Origin: Halomonas sp. GFAJ-1
Lineage (GTDB): Bacteria > Pseudomonadota > Gammaproteobacteria > Pseudomonadales > Halomonadaceae
Length of the DNA stretch: 64,000 bases
Assembly: GCA_002966495.1 (NCBI GenBank)
Contig: CP016490.1
Span: 2,542,001 to 2,606,000 of the forward strand
Direction: 5' to 3'
Shown: positions 54,818 through 62,888 of the stretch, piece after piece
Layout: each line of letters begins with the position of its first letter
Numbering within the stretch: the stretch's first letter is position 1
Made by a program: the position numbers and the translations under genes
Notes under the pieces: model-generated
The model's database searches: none
Seen by the model: only the letters and a program-made list of their open reading frames with translations
Told to the model about the DNA's origin: nothing

Positions 54818-56230
54818 ATGGATAGATGCGAGAAACGAATAGAGGCGGCGTTCCTTGTCCAGTGCTCGTCACAGGCTGCGTACGATTGGTTATTTTCCCG
54901 CAGGTACACTGGTGATCAGGGGCCGCCTAGGCTTTTCGAAGCCCCTGAGATTCTGGAGTACTTGTTGGTTCGCCGTAAGGATCCATTCATTGACTTGGCT
55001 ATTGCACGCTTCGGCCACTCCCTACCAATGATTCGAAGGGTGTTCAGGCGAGGTAACGTGGGAACACGGTGTGCTGCTCTAGCGAATCTACATGTTGGGC
55101 CACGTACTCGTATGAATCGAATTAATGAGGGTTGGCTCCAGGAAGACGAGCTTAGGAAGCTTATTCGGAGTGGCTCAGAAGCAGAACTTGAAGCGTTGAT
55201 TAAAAACAGATTTCTAAACGATGATGCGCTCGAATGTCTGCTTGAACGAAAAGAGGAATTTGCGGATATATCCGAAGAGCAATATATTAAGATGCTCATT
55301 TGGTTAGGGAAAAATCCTCGTATGTCGGCTGAATACGACCACAGGATTCTTGACGGCTGGGCGGAGTCTAGTCATGCAAGAGTATTCTCGTTGGCTTGGG
55401 AGCTTGCGCGACATTTAGCTACAACAAAGACAAATGCCCGGGTGCTGTATGAACTTCTGAAGAACACCGCGTTACCCGTTGGCTATGACAATCCTGAAGA
55501 AGTCTTGGAGCGATGGAGAATTGAGCAGGAACCCAAGAACGGACGCAGGTCACTGGCATATTCATACTTCCTTAGAACGCGTCTTGCTGATGTTCTAAAG
55601 GCCGATGATAAACTTCTTTCCTCCAACGACCCATCGGAAAGAGAGTCGTTCTACCGAAGATTCTACCCTTGGCAGTACAAGGACTGGCCCACGTTTATAG
55701 AGCGAGATGGCGGGCTTGCTTTCGATGCGATGGCTGAAAATAACGAATTGTGGCGTAACGCGGAGAGTCGGGAAGTATTACGCGATTTAGCTTGGAAAGT
55801 TCCCGATCCTCATTCATCTATGAGGGCTCCGAATACCTACAATGCTGTCGAAGAGCGTAAACTTAGGGAACATCCAGAATGGTTTGCAGATGAGGATTCG
55901 GAGTACAGCAATGCTCCGGATGCGATAGTCCGGCGTGTTGAGAAAAAAATGGATAAGCTTGTAGATGCTGTCGAACCATTTTTGGGCAAGGATAATTATA
56001 TCAATACCGTGGCGCAAGATATTGTAGAAAAAGTGGAGCGCTTGTCGAAACGCATAGAGGATGCAGACACTGATAGTCAAAATGAAATTAGGCATGAACT
56101 CCATAGCTTGCGAGATGAACTGCATGAAACTAGAGCAATAACTCAACCGGCACCATGTAGGTATACACGTGCGCCTGTTTGGCCATGGATCATTATCATT
56201 GGCCTTTTAATATTACTATTGCTGAAGTGA
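54818..56230 (+). CDS. Cassette-encoded tail-anchored hypothetical protein
   Basis: A 470-residue protein, large for a cassette product. The first 200 residues are helical and HEAT-like in appearance. Residues about 370-440 are probably coiled coil. The C-terminal W-P-W-I-I-I-I-G-L-L-I-L-L-L-L-K is a single transmembrane anchor, which leaves the bulk in the cytoplasm. The ATG lies 13 bp after the cassette border. I do not recognise the family. A membrane-anchored cytoplasmic sensor with a repeat domain would fit a defence role, but that is speculation. Confidence 0.72.
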   Translation: MDRCEKRIEAAFLVQCSSQAAYDWLFSRRYTGDQGPPRLFEAPEILEYLLVRRKDPFIDLAIARFGHSLPMIRRVFRRGNVGTRCAALANLHVGPRTRMNRINEGWLQEDELRKLIRSGSEAELEALIKNRFLNDDALECLLERKEEFADISEEQYIKMLIWLGKNPRMSAEYDHRILDGWAESSHARVFSLAWELARHLATTKTNARVLYELLKNTALPVGYDNPEEVLERWRIEQEPKNGRRSLAYSYFLRTRLADVLKADDKLLSSNDPSERESFYRRFYPWQYKDWPTFIERDGGLAFDAMAENNELWRNAESREVLRDLAWKVPDPHSSMRAPNTYNAVEERKLREHPEWFADEDSEYSNAPDAIVRRVEKKMDKLVDAVEPFLGKDNYINTVAQDIVEKVERLSKRIEDADTDSQNEIRHELHSLRDELHETRAITQPAPCRYTRAPVWPWIIIIGLLILLLLK

Positions 56231-56235
56231 AATAT

Positions 56236-56285
56236 GCCTAACACCTATGAGCCTTCTCTCTGTCAATAGGCCGTAGGAGTTTTAT
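56236..56285 (+). repeat. attC site 4
   Basis: GCCTAAC complements GTTAGGC at the start of the same cassette (54804). CCTATGAGCC pairs imperfectly with GGCCGTAGG inside. The end box GTTTTAT is degenerate. Confidence 0.6.
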
Positions 56286-56645
56286 TAGCCGCGCAAGCAG
56301 CCAATATCAAGCCCCTGAGCCAGTGATCCTACTTCATCTGTCATCATTGGCTGTAAGTGGCTTACAGCAAACACCTATTGAGGCACACTTATTGCGGTGG
56401 TTCACCAAAGGCTTCTGGCATGTAGGTCAATTCCACAGTAGTGGCGATGAGTGCTAGTGTAAAAGTTCATTGAGTCTTCTCCTGTTAGGTTTGGCCACCT
56501 TTTCAGCTTAACCAAACGGGCTGAGCTGGGGGAGAAGGATAAATGAGTATCAATCCCATCAACAATGGCAGCAAAAAGCGCCGCTCCTTCGTTACCTGCT
56601 TTTTGCTTCTGGTTTTGGGCGGCGTTAAATCAGTGTTACCTAAAA
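56286..56645 (+). other. Region between attC 4 and recombinase unit B, with attC-like and nested hairpin structures
   Basis: No convincing gene. An attC-like structure spans 56557-56630: CATCAAC, then GCAAAAAGC paired with GCTTTTTGC, then GTTAAAT. Just upstream, CTTCTCC (56476-56482) complements GGAGAAG (56531-56537), and GGTTTGG (56488-56494) complements CCAAAC (56512-56517), a nested structure. GGAGAAG would be the ribosome-binding site of a frame starting at 56543, which I do not call because it lies within the attC-like structure. Confidence 0.4.
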
Positions 56646-57417
56646 TACCGCTTTTGGCCGGACAACGACGGCTAAGGATAGGCCGTCGTTTATCCATATC
56701 AAACCTCTGTCTGTTCTGCCATTTCCAACGCATCATCTACCTCTATCCCTAGATATCTAACGGTGCTTTCCAGCTTCGTGTGACCCAAGAGCAGCTGCAC
56801 TGCCCTTAAGTTTTTAGTGCGACGGTATATCAGCGACGCTTTGGTGCGGCGCATCGTATGCGTGCCATAGATTGAAGCATCTAAACCTATTTCGGTGACC
56901 CAGGCTTTCACGATACGGGCATATTGGCGCGTGGACAGATGCTTTGCGCTATTGATTCGGCTGGGAAACAAGAAGTCCTCGCTCCTGAGCTGAGCAAGCT
57001 GTATCCAGTCGATAATAGCGATCCGAGTTTGCTCGGTAATTTCGAACTGGACAGGTCGATGCGTTTTTTGCTGCATCACGATGGCTCGTGGGGATATGCA
57101 CGCACCATGAGCAATATCTCGTACACGTAAATTGACGAGGTCGCAGCCTCGTAATTTGCTATCGATGGCTAGGTTGAAGAGGGCAAGGTCTCTCGTCTTT
57201 TTGGCCAGCTGCAGGCGCACACGTATAGCCCAGATATCACGAAGGCGCAGAGGCGCCTTCTGCCCAACCAACTTGCCTTTATTCCAAGGTGTAAATGAGA
57301 TTTCAGTCGGAACGTTCATGGCATGATCCTCCATCAGGTGGAGGTCAAAGAATGGCTCAATTAACGCTCGTCATGTGCTAAGGTTAATTTACAGTCAGGG
57401 TTCGACCCAAAGCGGCC
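56646..57417 (-). mobile_element. Tyrosine recombinase unit B with imperfect inverted ends
   Basis: The left end is TACCGCTTTTGGCCGGA (56646-56662) and the right end is TTCGACCCAAAGCGGCC (57401-57417). The hairpin, gene and flanking noncoding DNA match unit A closely, so the whole unit was duplicated or inserted twice. It begins 16 bp after the GTTAAAT box of the attC-like structure. Confidence 0.65.
56699..57319 (-). CDS. Minimal tyrosine recombinase, copy B
   Basis: A 206-residue catalytic-domain-only tyrosine recombinase, nearly identical to copy A except for a few substitutions and a two-residue gap near residue 10. The Arg, Lys, His-x-x-Arg, His and Tyr residues are all conserved, so it is probably active. 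The ATG at 57319 is preceded by GGAGG at the same spacing as in copy A. The many silent differences between the copies indicate that they are not a very recent duplication. Confidence 0.88.
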   Translation of the reverse strand: MNVPTEISFTPWNKGKLVGQKAPLRLRDIWAIRVRLQLAKKTRDLALFNLAIDSKLRGCDLVNLRVRDIAHGACISPRAIVMQQKTHRPVQFEITEQTRIAIIDWIQLAQLRSEDFLFPSRINSAKHLSTRQYARIVKAWVTEIGLDASIYGTHTMRRTKASLIYRRTKNLRAVQLLLGHTKLESTVRYLGIEVDDALEMAEQTEV

Positions 57418-57607
57418 CTCTCGGCAACTGGTTCAGTTGTGTTATGCAGCCTATTCATATCCATTTGCATTTAATTTCAATGGAATAGAACATAAATGAT
57501 AGGCGGCATAACCTAAATGAACGCTCCCCCGTGTTCATTTAGGTTATGTAGAGGGTGTATAAACACCGATACGTGGGTACCTGATAATCTCAGAGGGTAA
57601 TTATGGC
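57401..57607 (+). repeat. Direct repeat module 1 with 16-bp hairpin, upstream of the lipoprotein gene
   Basis: This stretch parallels 58353-58588: it begins with the CGACCCAAAGCGG end, passes GTGTTATGCAGCC, and ends at the ATG of the next gene. Within it CATAACCTAAATGAAC (57507-57522) pairs perfectly with GTTCATTTAGGTTATG (57533-57548) around a 10-base loop. The sequence GTAGAGGGTGTATAA follows. It may act as a transcriptional or translational leader for cassette genes, or as an unusual recombination site. Confidence 0.65.
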
Positions 57608-57983
57608 AAAGGTAGGAATAGTTCTCGTCACGGCCCTTTTTATCGCAGGCTGCGCTTCGCAGATCATGGAATCTTACGTTGGAAAAGACATTCGTGAAGC
57701 TGCCCTAGATTACGGCCCACCTTCAAATGCCATCGATATGGGTGATAACGAAAGAGCTTTTCAGTGGGTAATGAATTCAAGTTTCACAACCCCCGTTACT
57801 ACCACCACTACAGGGAGCGTAACATCGTATGGTCCGGGCTCTTGGATTAATACAAACACCACAGTAACAGGCGGGGAGACAGTCAATTCATCCTGCATCT
57901 ACACGCTAATGGCTCGCTGGAATGAGCGCTCAGAAAGCTGGATTGTAACTGGTTTCAGAAAGCCTCGGTTTACCTGCGAATGA
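57603..57983 (+). CDS. Cassette-encoded lipoprotein
   Basis: A 126-residue protein with a lipoprotein signal: a hydrophobic stretch ending in the lipobox F-I-A-G-C, with Cys near residue 17. The mature part contains a Thr-rich segment (T-T-T-T-T-G) and a C-terminal half of alternating strands (W-I-V-T-G-F). It is probably anchored in the outer or inner membrane, facing the periplasm. A TTAAC motif 6 bp after the stop may start a decayed attC site. The function is unknown. Confidence 0.75.
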   Translation: MAKVGIVLVTALFIAGCASQIMESYVGKDIREAALDYGPPSNAIDMGDNERAFQWVMNSSFTTPVTTTTTGSVTSYGPGSWINTNTTVTGGETVNSSCIYTLMARWNERSESWIVTGFRKPRFTCE

Positions 57984-58094
57984 CCACTTAACAAGGCAAT
58001 CAAATTCGTTCTGGCCTTTGGCTTCTACCGAGTGCCTTTATCAGAGCGCAGCTTATTGTTGCCGTATGTGCTACTAGAAACCGCAAAAGCAAAG

Positions 58095-58265
58095 ATGAAA
58101 GAAAGCCACGCACAGTGGCTAGGCGCGCTAGGAGGCAAAGCAAGGTGTAAAGAAGAAACACAAAAAAATCTGCCAAATAACATGCAGTCTCAATGGTGTG
58201 TAGCGACTTGTGCGCATTGCACGCACGACCTAGCTTCACGATGCATGAATAAACAATTCGCCTAG
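58095..58265 (+). CDS. Possible small cassette protein
   Basis: A 56-codon frame whose start A-Q-W-L-G-A-L-G-G-K-A-R resembles small basic proteins of the L-G-x-x-G-G-K-A-R type. There is no good ribosome-binding site, and the C-terminal half is Cys-rich without clear pattern. It may be a decayed gene. Confidence 0.3.
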   Translation: MKESHAQWLGALGGKARCKEETQKNLPNNMQSQWCVATCAHCTHDLASRCMNKQFA

Positions 58266-58352
58266 ATCTCACCCTTTCGTTGAAAGCAGTGACAAATTTC
58301 AATTTCTTAATATGCCGAATGAAAGCTACGTTGAGGTGAATAGGGAGCTGTA

Positions 58353-58588
58353 ATCGACCCAAAGCGGCCCTTCCGGCGAAAGCTGCATGCTGATTCAGCC
58401 GTGTTATGCAGCCGGCACGATAATCTATGTTATGCTGCCTATTTATAATTAATTTATTTTAATTTCAATGGGGTAGATCGTGAATGATGGGCTGTATAAC
58501 CTGAATGAACTCGGCGGTGCGTTCATTCAGGTTATGTAGAGGGATGTATAATAACTGTTGCGTGTCGGTAACGAGGTAATTTTATGGC
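58353..58588 (+). repeat. Direct repeat module 2 with covarying hairpin, upstream of the nuclease-like gene
   Basis: Second copy of the 57401-57607 module, opening with ATCGACCCAAAGCGGCC, which matches the right end of the recombinase units although no recombinase gene lies to its left. The hairpin is ATAACCTGAATGAAC (58496-58510) and GTTCATTCAGGTTAT (58521-58535). Compared with copy 1, one A-T pair has become G-C and the loop sequence is different, but stem and loop length are unchanged. Confidence 0.65.
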
Positions 58589-59147
58589 CCTTTTGGCCGA
58601 AGAAATTGTTGAGGAATGGCTGAATAGGCAGGGTTACTTCACTATCCGTGGAATCCGTCTTGGCGTCAACGAGATTGATTTGGTCGCCGTAAAGTTCAGA
58701 TCAGGGGAAAGCCCAGTTTGTCGCCATGTTGAGGTACAGGCGTCAATGAGACCGGTAAGCTACATCTCCAAGGTGCCCAAAGCTGCACGAAAAACAGGCC
58801 GAGCTGCGAATAGCGCAGCACGTTCACAGGAAGAACTTGTTGAAGGTGTTGCCGAATGGGTGGAGGGAAAGTTCCATGCCACCAAGAAGCGCTCACTTAT
58901 GGCAACTCTGTGGAGCGGGGAGTGGTCGTCGGAGCTGGTTATAAATAACGTCAAATCTGAGCAGGAAGTAGCGCTTATCGCAGAGCATGGAGTAATTATA
59001 CACCGGCTTCCTAAGATTGTTCGGGAGCTTCAAGTCAATGATTTCCCAATCAAAAGTGCTGCTGGAACAGATTTTATAGACCTCTTGCAAATGGGGGCCA
59101 ACACAAAACAAGATGCTCTACCGTACGCTCCTTCGTCACGCCGGTAA
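58584..59147 (+). CDS. Cassette-encoded PD-(D/E)XK-like protein
   Basis: A 187-residue protein. Near the N-terminus E-I-V-E-E-W-L-N-R is followed by G-V-N-E-I-D-L-V-A-V and H-V-E-V-Q-A-S, which gives the E...D...E-x-Q pattern of restriction-endonuclease-like folds with Gln in place of Lys. A nuclease, or an inactive DNA-binding relative, is likely. The C-terminal S-S-R-R reaches into the attC site. The gene follows the repeated hairpin leader directly. Confidence 0.62.
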   Translation: MALLAEEIVEEWLNRQGYFTIRGIRLGVNEIDLVAVKFRSGESPVCRHVEVQASMRPVSYISKVPKAARKTGRAANSAARSQEELVEGVAEWVEGKFHATKKRSLMATLWSGEWSSELVINNVKSEQEVALIAEHGVIIHRLPKIVRELQVNDFPIKSAAGTDFIDLLQMGANTKQDALPYAPSSRR

Positions 59148-59161
59148 GCTCTGCGTTATAA
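59103..59161 (+). repeat. Possible attC site, right of the PD-(D/E)XK-like cassette
   Basis: An AAC box near 59109 and GTTATAA at 59155-59161 bracket CTACCG and CGGTAAG as imperfect stem arms. The end box is firmly supported as the start of the next cassette, because its complement opens the following attC. Confidence 0.6.
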
Positions 59162-59177
59162 GTCATTGAGGTTCTGA

Positions 59178-59846
59178 GTGAGTAATGAAATTCGGGCGAT
59201 AATTCAGAAGGCTGAAGAAACGCTCCAAACTGCTAGGTTTGGCTACGAGGATCTCACGTCGAGAAATCGCTACCGGAGGTATTCGGGCATCCGAAACTTG
59301 GTCGTTTTTGGCCGTTCAGTGACTTTCGTAATTCAGAACCTTAAAACGCCTGTTGGTTCTGATCGGTTTGATGCTTGGTATCAACCGATACAGGAAAAAA
59401 TGAAGTCTGATGTTCTGATGAAGTATTTCGTCACGCTGAGAAACGAAATACTCAAACAGGGAAAACTGCCGGTCAGCACATCTGCCTCAGTCAACTTCTC
59501 ATCTTCTGACATGGTAAAGTTGGGAACACCTCCCCCAGGAGCCAGTGGATTTTTCATTGGAGATCAAACTGGCGGTAGTGGGTGGGAAATCGAATTGCCG
59601 GATGGGACAAAGGAAAAGTATTACGATGAACTCCCCGAAAGCATGGCTAAGGTTCAGCAGCACTTCAGCGAATTGCCGGTTCCAGATGATGACGATTTGA
59701 AGAAAAAGTCTATCGAGGAGCTTTGCGAATACTATCTTAAAGAACTTGAAGGGGTCCTAGACGAGGCTCGGAAAGTCTTCTTGGGTGAGGATACTCAAAG
59801 GGCCGGAGGGAAGAGGCTTCCTCCTTATTTGAGAGTAGTGAAATGA
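59178..59846 (+). CDS. Cassette-encoded hypothetical protein
   Basis: A 222-residue protein starting at a GTG, 22 bp after the cassette border. The N-terminal half is helical and resembles HEPN-like or AbiV-like proteins in general look (S-G-I-R-N-L-V-V-F, then Y-F-V-T-L-R-N-E-I), but I find no R-x4-6-H motif. The C-terminal half is acidic and ends L-P-P-Y-L-R-V-V-K. Unknown function. Confidence 0.68.
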   Translation: MSNEIRAIIQKAEETLQTARFGYEDLTSRNRYRRYSGIRNLVVFGRSVTFVIQNLKTPVGSDRFDAWYQPIQEKMKSDVLMKYFVTLRNEILKQGKLPVSTSASVNFSSSDMVKLGTPPPGASGFFIGDQTGGSGWEIELPDGTKEKYYDELPESMAKVQQHFSELPVPDDDDLKKKSIEELCEYYLKELEGVLDEARKVFLGEDTQRAGGKRLPPYLRVVK

Positions 59847-59847
59847 C

Positions 59848-59931
59848 TTATAACCAGTGCAGGCACGGCGACGCCCACTACATTGCGCCTTCGGCTCCAT
59901 TCCGTGGGCGCGCATGCTGCAAGCGTTAGCC
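59848..59931 (+). repeat. attC site 8
   Basis: TTATAAC complements the GTTATAA that starts this cassette at 59155. TGCAGGCACGGCGACGCCC pairs well with GGGCGCGCATGCTGCA further on, and GTTAGCC closes the site. At 84 bp this is the longest clear attC in the array. Confidence 0.85.
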
Positions 59932-59944
59932 TTTATGGAGAGTT

Positions 59945-60913
59945 ATGAGTAAGCCTTTAATTTACCTAGATCAAAATATCATCGGCTTGCAGTTGCAGGG
60001 CATTATCAACCTGAGTAAGCGAGATGATGTAACTTGGGTTTACTCAAAAGAGCACTTTGCAGAGATTCTACGCTCTAATAAATCTGAGAAATATTTAGGT
60101 GTTCTCGATGCTATAGATGCAAAATTATTAGACCTTGTTCTTGACGATAACTGGAAAATTACTGGTGAAGCTAGGTTAATTGAGAACGGAACCCCATATG
60201 AACATTATGATAGCTACATTGAAGCAACCGGTGATGTAGATTTCGATGACTCCATTTTCGACCCATTCCAGGTATGGGTTAACGGTGGTGGAGACGAAGG
60301 TCCATTAAAGGACCTCTCTGAAAAATTCGCACAGCAAATCTTAAGGCTCACTTCTGACTTGCCTTTTGATACTACAGAAATGACTGACCAAGTTAAGCAG
60401 ATAAAGCCCGAATTTGATTCCATGATCGATGAGATGATATCAAATGGAAATGATATCCATAAGACTAGGGCGGCTTTCGGAGATCAGAAAGGCTCCATCG
60501 GTAGTATATCAGGCGAGAAACAGATTGAGAAAATTTGGGAAATAATATCCCCAACGATGCACGGGGCAGATATTAGTTGTGATCAATTTTTTGGCTTTGA
60601 TCCCATCGATAAACAAGGTTGCGGCATTTGGCCAATTTATCTCGGAATAATTGGATGCAATTCGGTGCTTGATATATTAGGTTTTCAAGCAGAGAAAAAA
60701 TGCAGAAAACTAAACAAAATTCATAACGTAAGAAGTGATGCTGGTCATATAGCGATGGGCGCATATTGCTCAGCAATCATGTCTGAGGATAAGCGTTTAG
60801 TTAAAAGAGCAAAAGCCATCTATGAATATAAGGAAATAGGAACTTCTCCTATTCTGGTCATACGAGAGGCTAACAAACCAATCCAGCCGACCGCTGACGC
60901 GTCGGCTGATTGA
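59945..60913 (+). CDS. Cassette-encoded PIN-like protein
   Basis: A 322-residue protein. It begins I-Y-L-D-Q-N with D9 as first acidic residue, then S-K-E-H-F-A-E-I-L, and near the end S-D-A-G-H-I-A-M (D265) and S-E-D-K-R-L (D282). Together these recall the acidic cluster of PIN-like ribonucleases. The last codons (K-P-I-Q-P-T-A-D-A-S-A-D) are the translated attC, a familiar sign of integron cassettes. The ATG is preceded by TGGAGAG. A toxin or defence RNase is plausible. Confidence 0.65.
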   Translation: MSKPLIYLDQNIIGLQLQGIINLSKRDDVTWVYSKEHFAEILRSNKSEKYLGVLDAIDAKLLDLVLDDNWKITGEARLIENGTPYEHYDSYIEATGDVDFDDSIFDPFQVWVNGGGDEGPLKDLSEKFAQQILRLTSDLPFDTTEMTDQVKQIKPEFDSMIDEMISNGNDIHKTRAAFGDQKGSIGSISGEKQIEKIWEIISPTMHGADISCDQFFGFDPIDKQGCGIWPIYLGIIGCNSVLDILGFQAEKKCRKLNKIHNVRSDAGHIAMGAYCSAIMSEDKRLVKRAKAIYEYKEIGTSPILVIREANKPIQPTADASAD

Positions 60914-60923
60914 AGCGTTCGTC
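60868..60923 (+). repeat. attC site 9
   Basis: GGCTAAC complements GTTAGCC at the start of the same cassette. CAATCCAGCCG pairs with CGGCTGATTG, leaving one extrahelical C, the feature that sets strand choice in integron recombination. The end box is GTTCGTC. Confidence 0.88.
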
Positions 60924-60947
60924 AGCTTTGAGAGCGTGGTGTCAACG

Positions 60948-61727
60948 ATGAGTGAAATTCCTGGATTTAGGGACGTGGGGCCACATGAGCCATTGTCCGT
61001 CGAGGCCACTTGGGACGAGTTCGTATCGATCTCAGGCGGGAAACGAATCTCGGATGATCTCCCGAAATCTCCCGATTTTGATAACGCCGATTATCTGTTC
61101 GAGCAAGATGCTGTAGTACTTGAGTTGAAGGAAATCGAGACCGAGTTCCTACGTTCTAAATCTGCCAAGCGCGGGTTCGAGGATCTCTTAACGCGGCTTA
61201 CTGCAGAAGATCCTTCATGGCGGCCGCTTTTGTTAGGAGGTGATGGACAATATCCAGCGTGGTTTCATCAAGGGTTCGTTCGCCTTGCAAGGCCCGCCAT
61301 TCTACGGGTACTCAAAAAGGCCAATAGGCAAATTCGGGAAACGAAAGAGAAGTTTCGGATCAACAGTCCCAACGGAGTGCTCATATTCGTCAATGATGGG
61401 TTCACTGGTTTGGCGCCAGGCCTCGTTCACGCTCTCGCCTGTGACGCATTGGTGCACTCCTATTCCTCAATTGATTGTTTCCTTTATGTCACCGTCAATC
61501 GCTATGTTGAGGTCACGCAGTCGAATGAGCCAAAGATAATTTGGAATCCGTCCTACAGTGATCGGGCGCCTAATGAACTCGTAACCTTTATCGACACCCT
61601 TGGGCGGCGCTGGTTCGATTTCTTAGAGAACAAAATCGGGCCGTACACGTCCCGCTATGAAGGCGGCGATCGGTCGATACTTCATGGCTCCAAGGCTATC
61701 GTCATCCCGGGTGAGGAAGACAGGTGA
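60948..61727 (+). CDS. Cassette-encoded restriction-endonuclease-like protein
   Basis: About 259 residues from the ATG at 60948; two GTG codons at 60936 and 60939 are possible earlier starts. N-A-D-Y-L-F followed by V-V-L-E-L-K-E gives a D...E-x-K pattern like that of PD-(D/E)XK nucleases. The rest has mixed helices and strands, including I-F-V-N-D-G-F and Y-V-T-V-N-R-Y. I infer a DNA-cleaving enzyme of unknown specificity; no methyltransferase partner is next to it. Confidence 0.6.
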   Translation: MSEIPGFRDVGPHEPLSVEATWDEFVSISGGKRISDDLPKSPDFDNADYLFEQDAVVLELKEIETEFLRSKSAKRGFEDLLTRLTAEDPSWRPLLLGGDGQYPAWFHQGFVRLARPAILRVLKKANRQIRETKEKFRINSPNGVLIFVNDGFTGLAPGLVHALACDALVHSYSSIDCFLYVTVNRYVEVTQSNEPKIIWNPSYSDRAPNELVTFIDTLGRRWFDFLENKIGPYTSRYEGGDRSILHGSKAIVIPGEEDR

Positions 61728-61740
61728 GCGGTCCTGCGCC

Positions 61741-61818
61741 GCCGAACAACAAACTGTACCTGACGTCTCCGCCTCCGCTGTGCTATGGCGGAGCCGCAGG
61801 TGAGCTTGAGCGTTAAAT
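61741..61818 (+). repeat. attC site 10
   Basis: GCCGAAC is close to the complement of GTTCGTC at the cassette start, with one mismatch. CTCCGCC pairs with GGCGGAG, and ACCTG with CAGGT further out. GTTAAAT closes the 78-bp site. Confidence 0.85.
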
Positions 61819-61856
61819 TCTATAAACCCACAGATCAGAAAGAGTTGGATATCCGT

Positions 61857-62882
61857 ATGAGCAAGGAGATACTGGAGGAGCAGCGAAGATTTTTCGAGTT
61901 TGTTAAGAGCTATGAACATATCAATGAAGAGGGCCGTCTTGACTTAGAAGCTTTCTGTGTAAACCTCTCAACGTGTTTCAATTGCGATGGGGTTCTCGAT
62001 CAATCGCCTCAGCCCAGAGAAATCTTTGATTTGCTCATTGACATACTGGAAACCAAAGCTACCGGGAAGGAGATGTCCTTATGGTTGCAGAGGCAAAACC
62101 TGATCGATTGGTCCCCCGAAGTTGCTCAGGTATATCCGGATGGCTATAGAACCTATATTCATGTAGCTGGCTTAATTCACGCAGCATACACGTGGATATA
62201 TCACATTGGGCACTCCTTGATGGGGATCTCTGAGCCCGAATCGCCAAAAAAATATTTTGAATGGATCCCACGTGAATGGGTTTTCGTTCATGCGTTTATA
62301 AATGGATTTCACATCAAGTTTTCTGAGTTTCAAAAAGAAATCGATAGGAGCTCAGTCGGTGAAAGAGGGTATTCATTATTCGAGTCACTACACAAGTCGA
62401 TATCTAACGACCTTTCCTTTGAAGAAGCGTCTCAGGAGATAAAGGAAAGAGACGTAGCGCATCGCGAAACGATAAAAAGAATCGAGATAGCTATTGATTC
62501 AGGCTTTAATCTTGAGGCGATTACCTTGCAAGAGTGCTTGATTAGTAATTGCCTTTTCAATTACTTGGAAAGTCTTGGTATTAAGGCTAAAGGTTTTTCA
62601 TTTCAAAAGCTCTTAAAAAAGAGTAAGGACTGCTTCAACGATAGTTCGGACCTGTTTAATGAGGTTGATTCTTGGAGAATTAAAAGGAATAACGCAATAC
62701 ATGGGTTCGTTGAGTCAACCTTAGGGTCATTTTCTGAATCTCAAGAAAAATTTGACCTCTTTGCCAGAGGGACCGCCTTGGAAGGTGATGCTCTCTCCAA
62801 AAGAGTTTGTGAGTGGTATCTTGAAGAGTCTGTAAACTTCATACCAGCCGAGTTTCCTAAAAGTGGAAGAAATCTCAATTAA
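61857..62882 (+). CDS. Cassette-encoded HEPN-like protein
   Basis: A largely helical protein of 341 residues from the ATG at 61857. A longer frame reaches back to 61785, but that start lies inside the preceding attC and would not belong to the mobile cassette. Near the C-terminus W-R-I-K-R-N-N-A-I-H-G-F contains R277-x4-H282, the active-site motif of HEPN ribonucleases common in toxins and abortive-infection systems. The rest is unrecognised. The GC content is lower than that of the host core. Confidence 0.65.
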   Translation: MSKEILEEQRRFFEFVKSYEHINEEGRLDLEAFCVNLSTCFNCDGVLDQSPQPREIFDLLIDILETKATGKEMSLWLQRQNLIDWSPEVAQVYPDGYRTYIHVAGLIHAAYTWIYHIGHSLMGISEPESPKKYFEWIPREWVFVHAFINGFHIKFSEFQKEIDRSSVGERGYSLFESLHKSISNDLSFEEASQEIKERDVAHRETIKRIEIAIDSGFNLEAITLQECLISNCLFNYLESLGIKAKGFSFQKLLKKSKDCFNDSSDLFNEVDSWRIKRNNAIHGFVESTLGSFSESQEKFDLFARGTALEGDALSKRVCEWYLEESVNFIPAEFPKSGRNLN

Positions 62883-62888
62883 GGTGAT

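Noticed and set aside
56543..56752. 69-codon plus-strand frame before recombinase unit B
   Set aside because: It runs through an attC-like structure, the unit B end and the 3-prime part of the recombinase gene on the other strand, so it is probably not a gene despite a good ribosome-binding site.
53928..57319. The two tyrosine recombinases as the integron integrase
   Set aside because: They are about 120 residues shorter than IntI, lack an N-terminal DNA-binding domain and the IntI-specific insertion, and lie inside their own inverted repeats.
58000..58362. 120-codon minus-strand frame in the cassette array
   Set aside because: Opposite to cassette direction, low-complexity hydrophobic composition and no start signal.
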